NCBI GenBank assembly: GCA_001600455.1
Contig: BCKC01000003.1
Location: 3,200,315-3,264,314, forward strand
Length of the DNA stretch: 64,000 bases
Source of the DNA: Endocalyx cinctus
Taxonomy: Eukaryota; Ascomycota; Sordariomycetes; Amphisphaeriales; Apiosporaceae
Direction of reading: 5' to 3'
Shown one piece after another: positions 34,930 through 45,960 of this stretch. Positions within the stretch are counted from its first letter, which is position 1. Each line of letters starts with the position of its first letter. Under the pieces are notes generated by a model that was given only the letters and a program-made list of their open reading frames with translations, ran no database searches and was not told the DNA's origin. The translations under genes and the position numbers were made by a program.

Positions 34930-36870
34930 TTTTGATGCTTGTGTCGTATTGGCTACGTTCTAGCTGTGTTGATCCTTATAATCTCTGATGTGGGATGGTG
35001 TCACCTCAGATATATCCAAGCCACTCAATAGTTTCGGCGTTAGGACGTGGTCGAGGTCGAGGTCAAGGCCGAGGTTGAAAAAAGCAAAGCAGCGTATTCG
35101 TAATAATTCGAATTATTCATACGGATTAGCGAATGATTGAATTGAATTAAGGGGAAATAATTCAATGCTGTAGTCTCGTAGTGTTGTGTTGAGCGGGATA
35201 CGATTAATATTCGGCAGTCAACTATGCGCGGATATGCGACTGAAAAGGGCAAACGCTGGCGCTCGTAGCGCAGACGAATTCGGATAGTTGCACCACTTGA
35301 AATTAGTATAGCAGTACAGCTGAATTTGTCGCAATTATCGATCGAGTGAAGTGAACGTATTGATTGATACCGTTACAAATGGCAGTTTATAAAAACGAGT
35401 GAGTTTGACCGGTTTGACGTTGGATATATCAATCTAAGAACCAGAAGCAATTGACTGAAATTTCGAGACGGAACAGAGACTACAATTGGATTTGAATTTC
35501 ACTTCTTTCCGTAGTTAATTCCTGAAACGACTGAACTCCATCATCGAGGTTCCCGTCGCTGTATGAAGCGCAAAGGAGAGAAGGAAGAAGAAAAAAGTCA
35601 GAAAAAAAAAAGTAAAAAGGGAAAATGTAGTTAAGACATGGGTATATAATAATGTAATTAGAGGAAGCGGAGTGGTACACTACGTTCCCTGGTTCCCCGG
35701 GACTTTATCAGCTACTGCACAGCTACTGTTTTACACTACATTAGAAACATAGCACAGCACACCAATATCAAGCTGTCTCCGCTACACTAATGTACGCTTT
35801 GCTGTACGCTTTGCAATCTGGTAACCAAGATACTGCTGGATTGTAAGAACTTGATAACCCGGTCTCGATCTTCAGTGGTTCACTGACTGGTAACAATTTA
35901 CGCTTATCCACTTATCTTGGCACCTGGAATACTTGCTGAACTATGTAAATGTACCGAGATTTAGTTGTAACAAGATCCCATAAATAATTAATATAGCATG
36001 ACACAATCCATATTACACATAATAATAAGACGTCAAGGACACAGACAGACAATCCGACAATCTATCCGTTTCTACGTACACTACGGTCACAGTACATAGT
36101 AAGATGGATCATGCATAATAAATAGTCCCAACGTTGTATTGTCATCACTAAAAAAAAAAAAAAAAAAAAAGTGCTGGGATATAAAGGGGTGTTTAATTCC
36201 GACTATGCGTATGGAGTAGTATGCAACAGTAAGATCTTATATAAGCCTATCGATAAATTGAGTACAACCTCGCTGAGTAATAAAACTCCACTGACGAAGT
36301 ACTGTATATGTAAATATATATGTCTTCATTGAATAATATTAATTTACAAGGTATGTCTAATTCTGTATAGGGCAGCAGCGGCTGGGCGGCACAGGTGGTG
36401 CGCAAAGCATGTAGTGTAGCTTGCACACTGGGCTAATGCTACTAACACTTACTTACTTCACTTCCTATTCTTTCATATATAACAGAATAAGATATGTATA
36501 ATATGTATTATATGTAAACTTTTAGAAAAAGAAAATCGAGACAATTGTGAAAATATCTTTGGTTTATTTTTTACGTCATATTTAGCTCTATAAATATAAA
36601 ATAAAGATTTTGACCTTGGTTTTCTAGAGGGGGAATTAGCGCCAAAATGCTTTTTTTTTTCTCCAGTGAGCACTCCGCTCCGGCCAACCGTAGTCTACTC
36701 GCAGTCTCCTCAAAACCCAATTCGTACCAAGAAATTCCCGAAATTTCTTTTTTTGTCAACTCGAAGATATCCGATAAATATACCTATTTTACCAGAGCTT
36801 TACCTTAAAAAACAGTGTACAGTGTCACACGTATATCATATTTTAAGCCTTACGACTTAAATGATAAAAT
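34930..36870. other. Intergenic, divergent promoter region (1.9 kb)
   Basis: Between the divergently transcribed coiled-coil gene (-) and OPRT gene (+). It includes a 20-base poly-A run (about 36150-36170), a poly-T run at 36651-36660 and pyrimidine-rich stretches. An AT-rich segment directly precedes the OPRT ATG. No gene or RNA recognised. Confidence 0.5.
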
Positions 36871-37545
36871 ATGGCTCTACCGCAGTATAAGAAAGATTTC
36901 TTGAAGGCAGCCCTAGACGGCGGCGCCTTGCGATTTGGTTCCTTCGAGCTGAAGTCCAAGCGGATATCTCCGTACTTCTTCAATGCCGGCGACTTCTACA
37001 CGGGTACGCTCCACGCTGCCATCATGGACGCCTACGCACATACCATTGCCGAAGACTCGACCCCGGAATTCGACGTTATCTTCGGTCCGGCGTACAAGGG
37101 TATCCCCATGGCGACGAACGTCGTGTACGCGCTGACCAAGTTGGATAGCGCCAAGTACGGCAAGTTGGCCTATTCTTATGACCGCAAGGAGGCTAAGGAT
37201 CACGGCGAGGGCGGCAATATCGTGGGGTCGCCGCTGAAGGGAAAGAAAATTCTCATCATCGACGATGTTGTCTCGGCCGGCGTGGCGAAGCGCCAAGCCA
37301 TCGAAACAATTCGGGCGGCTGGAGGTAGCGTCGTCGGTATCGTTGTTGCTCTTGATCGGCAGGAGACTCTACCCGACGGGGACGGAAAGATCAGCGCCAT
37401 CGGACAGCTGAGAAAAGAGTATCAGATCCCCATCATCGCTATAGTGAAACTTGACGACATCATTGGAGGCATGAAGGATATCATTGACGAAAAATCGATC
37501 ACTGCAATCGAGGAATATCGGGCCAAATACGGAGCAAGCGATTAG
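36871..37545 (+). CDS. URA5: Orotate phosphoribosyltransferase
   Basis: Cytosolic enzyme of de novo pyrimidine synthesis, converting orotate and PRPP to orotidine 5'-phosphate (EC 2.4.2.10). Single exon, 224 residues, usual length for fungal URA5/pyrE-type enzymes. Visible landmarks: [18 protein letters not shown] start, [19 protein letters not shown] (orotate-binding N-terminal part), [10 protein letters not shown], the flexible catalytic loop [15 protein letters not shown] with its lysines, the PRPP-binding motif [15 protein letters not shown], and [18 protein letters not shown] near the C-terminus. The PRPP loop departs from the usual DDV.TAGTA: the first Thr is Ser and the second Thr is Val. 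All other catalytic features are in place, so activity is likely but not certain. It stands alone, with no other pyrimidine gene nearby. Confidence 0.95.
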   Translation: MALPQYKKDFLKAALDGGALRFGSFELKSKRISPYFFNAGDFYTGTLHAAIMDAYAHTIAEDSTPEFDVIFGPAYKGIPMATNVVYALTKLDSAKYGKLAYSYDRKEAKDHGEGGNIVGSPLKGKKILIIDDVVSAGVAKRQAIETIRAAGGSVVGIVVALDRQETLPDGDGKISAIGQLRKEYQIPIIAIVKLDDIIGGMKDIIDEKSITAIEEYRAKYGASD

Positions 37546-38665
37546 GCATGATTAATGAGCCTATGCATGAAATACTATCGCCTTATATGATGCAGGGTCT
37601 GGCCTCACAACCCTCTCCCTAGGTTTGAACAGATAGAAACAATGATATTAGACATGAAAAATGTAAAATCATTAGAGAATGGTTCGGAATCAGCGTAGTT
37701 ACTGCGAATCTAAAACTTGCACCAGCTGTTTGGCGCAACACGTAACTTTCATCTATTCCACCATCGTAAGTACTCTCTAACAACCATCCAGCCATTGAAA
37801 AGAAAAAAAAAAAAAAAGTCCGACTACAACTCACCAGCATAGCTATGGATAGTGCTAACAATCGTTGTACATTATGTACACTTTATCACATTCACTTTGT
37901 TAACTACCTATTAATAACCACCTAGTCAGCCAGTCTTTGCCAGTATACATTCATGGATGTACCATCATACACAGTAGTACGGAGTACTAATCTAAGTAAA
38001 TATACCGCTGTCGGTGATTACGTACGTACTGTGTATACGCGATTAGGTAGGGCTATTTTAGCCAGCTACTGCTTAAGTAAATATTATAGTGGATCTCTTG
38101 TAAAATATGAAGTACTCACTGAAAATTTCAATTCTTGATTTGCTTCCAAGGTTTTTCCTTCATCACTCAATTTTTCACCACGGTGCAAGCGAATATAACA
38201 GCGCTCGCTTACTCTTCTTACTCTACACTGCTCCAATGACATCCAAACCAATATAAAAATTATCCTAATTCACTAACCGTACTCGCTCTAAGTCTTACAT
38301 AAGTCCCATATGCAGATGAGCAACAAAAATTGAAGTTGGTAAGGTAAGCATAACGACATCAATGGATGTCATCTGAAAGTGAACCTCTGATTGAAGATGT
38401 TCAGAAATCCAAGCTACGCTTAATGATGCTCTTAAAAGGTTAGTCGATTATTCCTCTCTTCAATTTCCTATACCTTCTCGTTTCAAGTGATGAGCATTTC
38501 AAGAATTCTGCAATGCTGAAGAAAGCCTGCATAGGCTGGACAGTGTAGATACCTTTCTTGCCTGATTTTAATTGCAAGACTTATGCATATTGATTTTTCT
38601 ATATATAAAAAATAGCACCTCGCTAATATATCCCAGGTTTACCAGACAATAAAAAATCGAGCGTT
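37546..38665. other. Intergenic between convergent genes
   Basis: 3' flanks of OPRT (+) and the aldo/keto reductase (-). A poly-A run at 37801-37817 and a near-palindromic GTACGGAGTAC word at 37979-37989. No coding signal. Confidence 0.5.
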
Positions 38666-39711
38666 TTATGTGTTGACAGGAACGAAGTCCGGGTACCTTT
38701 CACCTGCAGTCGTAAACTTGGCTAGAATAGCGTCAATTTCGTCCATTTCTGCGTCTGTAATTTCAACGTCTTTGGCGTTCTCCTCCACTCGCGCAGCCGT
38801 AGTCGCACCGGGAAGCGGGATGATTACCGGCATGCCGGGGCGTCTAGATAACGCCTTCGTCCAGTTAATTGCAAATTGTGCCGGCGTGCATCCTTTCTTC
38901 TTCGCCAGCTCTACAACTCGGTTGGTAAGTTCTAGGTTGATGGGAAAGTTCTCAGCCGAGAAGCGAGGGTAGTTGCGAATCGTGCTATTCTCGGGCAAAT
39001 CTTCGATTTTCTTCCACTCGCCCGTCAGCAATCCCCTACCAAGCGGGGAGTAGGCGATGACGGGAATGTTGTACTGAGCACATGCTGCAGCCACACCGTT
39101 CTCCAAAATATCGGTGGAAAATCTGTATACCATAGTTAGCATCGAAAAAAGATATTAATGCCTTTGGGATGATGGTCTTACAGTGAAAGCTCAACTTCGA
39201 CTCCAACGACCTTAGTAACCTTTACGGCCTCGTGAATAGTCTCTGCCCTAACTTCAGACAAACAGATGCCACCAACTTTGCCAGTCTCGACGTATTCCTT
39301 GTTGATGACGTCGAACGTAACTTTCATATCAACGTTTGGATCTCGACGGGCAAATTCAAATATATCGAGTTTCTTGCGACCTTTCAGCTGTGCGATCGCC
39401 TCGTCGATGCATCTGCGAGTATTTTCAGGCGAGCCGTCCATAGCACCGTTTTTGCCCCCGCCGCCTTTGATGCTGAGAACGACTTTATCTGCATCCTCTG
39501 GGTATTTCTCAAAGTAACGCTCGAGTAAGACCAGGCTGTTGTACTCGGGAGGACCGTAGAATTGGCCGCCATTCCAGAAGTTATTTCCTTGCTTTAGGGC
39601 CATCCGCATAGCCTCGAATGCTTGCTCTTGAGGTGGCGGTTGGGGCCTCCATGTAAGACCCATGAGGCCGAAGCCAGTAGAACCGATCTCTTTTCCAACT
39701 AATTGAGGCAT
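38666..39711 (-). CDS. Aldo/keto reductase, pyridoxal reductase type
   Basis: Predicted NADPH-dependent reductase of the AKR8 group (S. pombe Plr1), converting pyridoxal to pyridoxine in vitamin B6 salvage (EC 1.1.1.65). Exons 39711-39182 and 39122-38666 with a 59-nt intron (GTAAGA donor, ATGCTAACT branch, ATACAG) give 328 residues. The barrel landmarks are IGSTGFGLMGLTWRP at strand 1, NNFWNGGQFYG carrying the catalytic Tyr, VVLSIKGG carrying the catalytic Lys, DIFEFARRDPNV, GGICLSEV, VIAYSPLGRGLLTGEW, and the NADP-binding IIPLPGATTAARVEEN. The NFWNGG and ARRDPNV variants are what separates this AKR8 group from potassium-channel-beta-like AKRs. The gene is divergent from DUS4 with a 711-bp shared upstream region. 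Substrate is inferred from family only; another aldehyde or ketone is possible. Confidence 0.87.
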
Positions 39712-40422
39712 GATTGGAAGCTATGTTATACGCAAGATTCAATGAATATATTTAGGCTATTATAAAAGAAAAAGAGGTGTTGGTTTTAAGTATGAGAAAG
39801 AAATAGAGAAAGACGGGATTTGCAATGGGGGAAGAGAAGCAAGTTTATATATATTTCTTGGATATTCCAATTTAATAACATCATCCATTTTCGAATAAAA
39901 AGCCCTCGCCGACAGTTCCCCAAAGACACCTACGTCAACTATTTTCATACTAGAAACCCCGCCTTCTCGCCCCGTTCCGATCAACTTTCAACGTATCATA
40001 CACACAGTATCGAGGGAAGCACCGGGAGCCATTAGCGGTGCATTAAACAATACTAATGATACGCGATATCTCCATTATCTATCGGATTTACATCTTCCCA
40101 AAAACCCGTAAGTTTAACATCAACATATCTTTCTTCATGTAAAATCCTACCGCGTCTACGGACTCTAGTTTATCTCCGTGTAACCGGTCTTATAAAATCC
40201 TGCCCCGATTCTCCACTTCGAAATTTATCTAAAGACAACGACGTAGTATCAACGCATAAAAAAAGAACCACATTTTGTTCGATAGTTCGGCAATAAAAAA
40301 AAACAAGACGAGAAGACAAAAGAGAAAGAATCAAGGGTGGAGAAGTATATGGAGTTAGCAGGTGGTATGGATCGGATTCCGAAAGTTTTACAAATCCAAG
40401 CGAAGTAACCCCAAAAAGAACC
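39712..40422. promoter_or_regulatory. Divergent promoter region, AKR / DUS4
   Basis: 711 bases between the start of the aldo/keto reductase (-) and the first DUS4 ATG (+). It must hold both promoters unless one has a distant leader. No TATA box or named operator can be assigned with confidence. Confidence 0.55.
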
Positions 40423-41944
40423 ATGACGATTGATCCAGAAAAAGGCGAAAATGGGCGGAAGTGCCTCTTCGATAAGGTTCAGTATGTTCAGCCTTCTTCT
40501 TGAAGCAGAACCTTGTTCTCGTTAGATTCGCGGCATTATAAAACGAATCACTAATATGCTCGCGTTCCCCCCAGTCCCTTGAAGATCTTTGATGCGGCAC
40601 AGTCTCAGAAGAGATTTCTCTACGCCTGCGCACCTATGGTGAGATATAGCAAGGTATGGTTAACTCCTCGAAGTGATGATTTCTCTCCCATGGGATGATT
40701 ACCCTTATGTATATCCGATATTCGTACTATGAAACCCAAAAGAAAGACAGCTGTTAAAAAAAATGGTAATAATAAACATGCCCTAATCTTTCCTTCTCTT
40801 CTTTCCATGGAAAAATCTTTTATAGCTCGCCTTCCGTCAGACGGTTCACCACTTCGGTACGGACCTATGCTGGACACCTATGATCCTGGCCAAAGAGTTT
40901 AACCGGAACGAATTCGCGCGCGACAGCGATCTGACGGTATCGACGACGACGACGGACGCCACCGCCGCCGACGGAGGGCAACCGCCGACGATCGCGCAGT
41001 TCGGGGCCAACGTGCCGACGGAGCTGGCGCGGGCGTCCTCCCTCGCGGCGCCCTTCGTGAGCGGCGTGGACCTAAACTGCGGATGCCCGCAGTCGTGGGC
41101 GTGCGCCGAGACGCTCGGCGCGGCGCTGATGGAGAAGCGGGAGCTCGTCCGGGACATGCTGGTCGAGACGCGGAGCCGGCTCGCGAGCGACGGGTGGGCC
41201 GTCGGCCTCGGGTCCGAGAGGATCGGCGAGACGAAGAGCAGCCCCCGCGGCAGGAGCGTGAGCGTCAAGATCAGGGTGCACGCGGACCTCAGACGTACCG
41301 TCGACTTCATCACCACGGTCCTCGGCGACGAGCACGAGCGCAACGTCGACTGGTTGACGATCCACCCGCGCACGCGACGCACCCCGTCCAGCACCCCGAT
41401 CAACCTCGAGGCCCTGCAACTCCTCACCGACACCTTCGGGGACAAGGTCCCGATCCTCGTGTCGGGAGACGTCTTCACCCTCTCCTCGCTGCCTTACACG
41501 TCGCACCTCCTCCAGCGCGTCCCCACGTTCACCCAAAAGACCGACGACGACGACGATGACGACGGTGCGGAAAAAGAAACCTTTTCTCGACCCCACCTCC
41601 CCAAATTAGCCGGCCTCATGTCGGCGCGCGCCCTCCTCGCGAACCCGGCCCTCTTCGCCGGCCACGACACCTGCCCCTGGGAGGCGGTCGACGTGTTCAT
41701 GTCCAAAGTAGCGCGCGCCCCTCTACCCTTCAAGCTGGCCGTGCACCACCTCAACGAGATGTGCGGGACGGGGTTCGCGCCGGCGCCGTCCGGGTGGGAC
41801 ATGCAGACGTCGTGGTCGCTGCTGACGAGGAAGGAACGCGCTCGCCTTAATCTGCTGGAGAATTGGTTCGACGTCGTCGATTTTATGGATGAGGCACGGA
41901 GGAGGAAGACTGGGGAGGAGGGGATTGTGAGGTTGGCTTGTTGA
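40423..41944 (+). CDS. DUS4: tRNA-dihydrouridine(20a/20b) synthase, Dus4 type
   Basis: FMN enzyme reducing uridines 20a/20b in the tRNA D-loop with NAD(P)H. The model has three exons: 40423-40481, 40575-40653 and 40826-41944, 418 residues. Introns are 93 nt (GTATGT donor, CCCCCCAG acceptor) and 172 nt (GTATGG donor, TTATAG acceptor). The first two small exons are needed: they supply HPLKIFDAAQ and the FMN-site motif CAPMVRYSK, continuing LAFRQTVHHFGTDLCWTP and MILAKEFNRNEFARDSD. GVDLNCGCPQ carries the catalytic Cys (about residue 133), VSVKIRVH the FMN-contacting Lys, and WLTIHPRTR the conserved His. The ILVSGDVF block is the second flavin phosphate site region. An acidic insert (seven Asp in a row) at about residue 290 is unusual. 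Exon 3 is very GC-rich, which generates long false open frames on both strands. Convergent with the cyclin gene. Confidence 0.9.
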
Positions 41945-43494
41945 TGAAAAAAAGGAAAAGGGATAAGGGGGAGGGACATGGGGGAAAGGGGCTGAAAATT
42001 ATGGAAATGTATATGTACATGTACATGGTGTAATGGTACACGATATAGACATTATTGGTGTAAAAGGGGGCAGGGGGAGGTCTTGCATAGGAGGTTGGGA
42101 TACGCATAGATGGCTGGATGGATATACGGATAGATACCCCGGCTCTGGTATAGAGGAATCTCTGTTACTTCAAAATCAATATGAATAAATCTGAGTTTAC
42201 AACAAACCTTACAGACTTGTTACAACCGGACTCCTGGCATCCCAAAAAGACTATGCACACTATGAAGTAGCATGATTGCGCTGTAGTATGCAGACATATT
42301 TCTAAATTGGATATCTACCTAGTATCTATCTATCGATCTGAAAGGGTGTTTCTTGTAGTTCTTATGGGATGAGAGTAATAGTTCGCGTAGCAGAAATACA
42401 AGAAAATGAGCAGTAGCGGCTGATTATGGGCAAAGTCCAGAAGACGACGAGTCTATATAATAGCACCCGGCATCGATCGTATGCAATTTCTTATTAGTCG
42501 AGTATGACTTTTTCTGTGTTAATCCTCCGGGGGGTCTGTGTCCCTTATCTACCTTTTCCTCTAAAATAGGTATCATACAGCAAACTCTTTGGCAAGTATA
42601 GATATATGGGGGTTAAGGACGAAGAAGGATGAGGCACAACAACAATAATACGAAGACAGTCTAGGATTCAATGGTATATTATCACCTGACTATGGTTTCC
42701 CTTTTTTATATAAAGTATGAGAAAAGAGGGAAAGGGGTGGTGGATTGAGGAATAGGTGATCAAACGCTGAATAAAGTAGATATGGGTTGAATTGATGCTA
42801 CAAGTCTTGCAAGCAGCTGAATAAAAAGAATTCAGAAATGATTAATAAAAAAAAAAAAAGCACAAATCGAAGAGAATAAATATTCAAGCCAAAACGCCTT
42901 CCATACCTATTCATTACAAAAGGGTATGCCGAGCAGGGAAAAAAAATGAACGCCTCTTAACCAACCAACACCTCTTTACCTTGCGACCAACTTCATGAAA
43001 TAAATTAGGTAATCCTTGTCTCGAAAGCATCTTCCTCCATCTCAGTTCCTTTTTATCAGATGCGCGTATTCATAGTTGCCTTTGGATCGTGAGAGCGGAT
43101 TACTATTTTGCGTCCAGGTAGATAACACGTACACACCTCTCCTCGCTACTTGGGACAAGAGCTGTCATAGCAAATAAGCTAGACAGCGTCCGTCGTCCGT
43201 CGTACTCGACTCGATATGTCCTTCGAGCTGGGAGTGATCTGTGGCCTATGACTGTTGTCTAAGAAATCGCCCTATAGGGAATGCGTGACCCGTTGCGTTC
43301 GGCTCTAGAAAGCGATCGTTTTTATAAGGTCTTTGCGCTCCTCCATGCTCATAAAAGGGATTATGTGACCTGGCTGTGCCGTGGCCTCTTCATTATAGTA
43401 TCGATGGTAGCCGTTCTGCCTTTCTCACTAATTGGTGTACAGGGGGTGATATTATACACGTCTAAAATGCAAAATAGAGGCGTCGGGAGATCCG
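41945..43494. other. Intergenic between convergent genes (1.5 kb)
   Basis: 3' flanks of DUS4 (+) and the cyclin gene (-). Purine-rich and AT-rich, with a short poly-A run at 42847-42859. A frame at 43281-43769 overlaps the cyclin 3' end antisense and is not a gene. Nothing else recognised. Confidence 0.5.
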
Positions 43495-44972
43495 TTACTC
43501 GTGGACCTCGCCTTCGTCGTCGTCATTATCTTCCGAGCTCATACGTCGTCGCTTTTCCCGCTCAGAACTTAGCGTTTCGACTTCCTTGCGCTTCGAGGGA
43601 GAGAAAGGGACGTCGCCGTTCGTGCCAGTATGGATGCCAGGATTGTTTGCCGCTTCCTTCAAGACGGCGTCTGAGTCACCCGGCATGGCTTGCGAGGCGG
43701 TTTCGGCAGCTGCGGTGTCGATCTCTCGTTCTGCGGCGGCCTCGTCCATTCCGTTCACCCTCGCCTTAGGACTCTGGGTGGCTCGGTCGGTTTTGGGCGT
43801 CGCGTTGTAGCTGGAACCAACTTCCTCGCCCGTCCGTCTCGTGTTCTCCAAGTTGAATTCGGGCGAACCTTGATAAGGATTTTCTGTTTTTCGTAGGGGG
43901 TTTTCGATGTAGAAGTCCTTCAGCACCTCGATAGCCTTAACGCAGAGATCTTCGTTTGCCCGTAGGGATTTCCACCACGATTCTCCATTAACATCGTCGA
44001 TCCGCTCTCCGGTGAAGGTGCTGGAGAAGAAAATGGATGCTATCGCAATGTCGCGGGCTTCCATAAGAAGAGGGATGATAGTCAGGCACGAATCGTTGCA
44101 GAAAGCCCAGGCAGCGTGCCTTAAATTCTTGTTGTGGATAACGCCTAGCTGTCCGAGGAATTCGTATAATTTTATATGAGGATTTTCGACGTGTAGATCA
44201 AAAGTCAAATTCTCGAGCATGACTTCTTCGTACATTAAAATGCTGTCGCGCCATCTCCAGTATTCTTTCGACTGTTCGTCTACGATCAAGTGAGGGTTCT
44301 TTTGGGCTACTTTGGCGACGTTGCGAATGAGATCTTTAGTCTTCCGGCAGTTTTCTTCCGTCTTGTTGGCAAGAAACAGCGCTGTGGCGGCTATGTTCTG
44401 TTTTTTTTTGTTCGCGGTTAGGCATGATTTCCTTTGGCTATGGTTGTTTAATAGACTGTTTCATTTTTCTTGAATGAACTCACGTAGTGATGAACTCCAC
44501 GCTTCTCTTCCACCATACTACATCTCATATAAAATCGGTGAAAAAATACGCCGGCGACGTAAAGTGTGATTTGAGGTAGTTCGAGTGCGACGCCAGCCTG
44601 GTATATGAAATTCACACCTTTCGCCCTTCTCAATCGTTCCTCGGGCGGTGATAAGCCGTCTAATATGCTTGGACTACTGAGGACTTCATCCTGTGTGAAA
44701 TACCATTGACTCGGCATTTTTGATGGTGCTGCGGACGAGGCAGGAGCGGGAGATGGTGGATTTGGTCGTGACATGGGTCTAGGTGGCGATGTACGTGAGG
44801 AATGGGTAGGCGGCGAGGGTACTGGGGGAGGTATTTGACGTCGCTTTGATGGTGATTTATTAGATATGTATTCGTTGCGATGATTTGTAGAAGTTATTGA
44901 TGTAGTTGTTGTTGATGTTGGTGGTTGATAACCTTCTCGCACAAGTGGTCGATATCTATCGATACTTGCCAT
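43495..44972 (-). CDS. Cyclin, Pch1/cyclin K-T type (transcriptional CDK partner)
   Basis: Predicted regulatory subunit of a Cdk9- or Cdk12-like kinase acting on RNA polymerase II elongation. Exons 44972-44484 and 44397-43495 with an 86-nt intron (GTGAGT...AAACAG) give 463 residues. The start is the ATG at 44972; open sequence upstream has only non-ATG starts. The first 85 residues are Pro/Ser/Thr-rich. The cyclin box follows: QWYFTQDEVLSSPSILDGLS, ERLRRAKGVNFIYQAG, HRFYMRCSM and, across the intron, NIAATALFLANKTEENCRKTKDLI, the classic cyclin C/K/T signature. A second cyclin fold contains MYEEVMLENLTFDL. The tail from about 300 on is acidic and Lys/Glu-rich with SPSKRKEVE and RRRMSSEDNDDDEGE. 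Closest named relatives are S. pombe Pch1 and Aspergillus PchA. Cyclin C or Ctk2 is less likely because of the long tail. Confidence 0.85.
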
Positions 44973-45960
44973 GGTGCCGAAGCACTCAAGGTACTTAAAC
45001 TTTTTTTTTTTACCCTTTAATAAGAAAGGAGAAGTAAAAAAATATCTCCGATGACGCAAATTGACTAACACTATAAAACACAAAGGTCTACCGTTGTCTT
45101 GACCTTTTTAAAAAAATTATTATAAAACAAAATGGAATTGATTTTATTATTATTATTTGCTATTCTTGAATTCTGATATCGAAATCAAGTAAAAAGTAAA
45201 AAAAAGTAAAAAAAGTAACAGTTACAGAAGACTTGTCCCTCCTTCTCCAAGTTCCTCTTTAAGGTCTTTTGATCTTTTACTTAATTCATTTTAATTGGCC
45301 TATTTTATCAACATGCCCACATATCCACGTCTCATTTATATCTTTTTAAATAGTCAGTCGGTCTATCGAGACTTAAAAAAATGACCATTGTTTCGTTCTT
45401 CTTTTCTTATAATTTTGTTATCACATTCCCTAGAGAATCCATTGAATGTCAGACTCGTTAAATTTCCAGCTTGAATTTGTATGTAGGTCGGTACCTGAGC
45501 CTACCGGGCTGCCGGGGTTGCTCGGGGCCATTTACATGCTAAATCTAAGTACTATTACATAAATTATACTACAGTACCTACAGTAGGTAGGTACTAAGTA
45601 CCTTAAGTGCCGTATTATACATACTAAATGCACCTACCCAAGTGCCAGGCTGCCTAGGTAGTAGTATGGATACTGTACTGTACTATGTTTTAGGGAACTT
45701 TACTAGGTCATATATGGTAGCTGAGAACGAAGTATTACAGGTTAGGTTAATAAGAACTTACAAGTTTTGGCAGCCTCAAAAAAGATGTTTCCATAATGTA
45801 GGACAGGTCCACACTATCCTACTTCTCAGTACTTAGTAGCAATTATGTAAATTAATAAGTCAACATTCTTCCAATGGGTATCATCATCTTATAGCTTGTT
45901 ACGTTCTTCAGGTCTATTATTTATTATTCTAGGTTCGTGAATATAAAAAGCCCGACACTA
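44973..45960. other. Intergenic, cyclin promoter with TAGGTA-rich low-complexity DNA
   Basis: Upstream of the cyclin start and downstream of PRP4. Bases 45480-45730 are rich in TAGGTA, TACCTA and GTACTAAGTACC words that are partly self-complementary. A short poly-A/T mix lies at 45110-45210. No coding signal. Confidence 0.55.

Noticed and set aside
40846..41596. Two long antisense frames (210 and 174 codons) opposite DUS4
   Set aside because: They arise from high GC3 of the DUS4 exon, have Arg/Pro-rich nonsense composition and no known domain.
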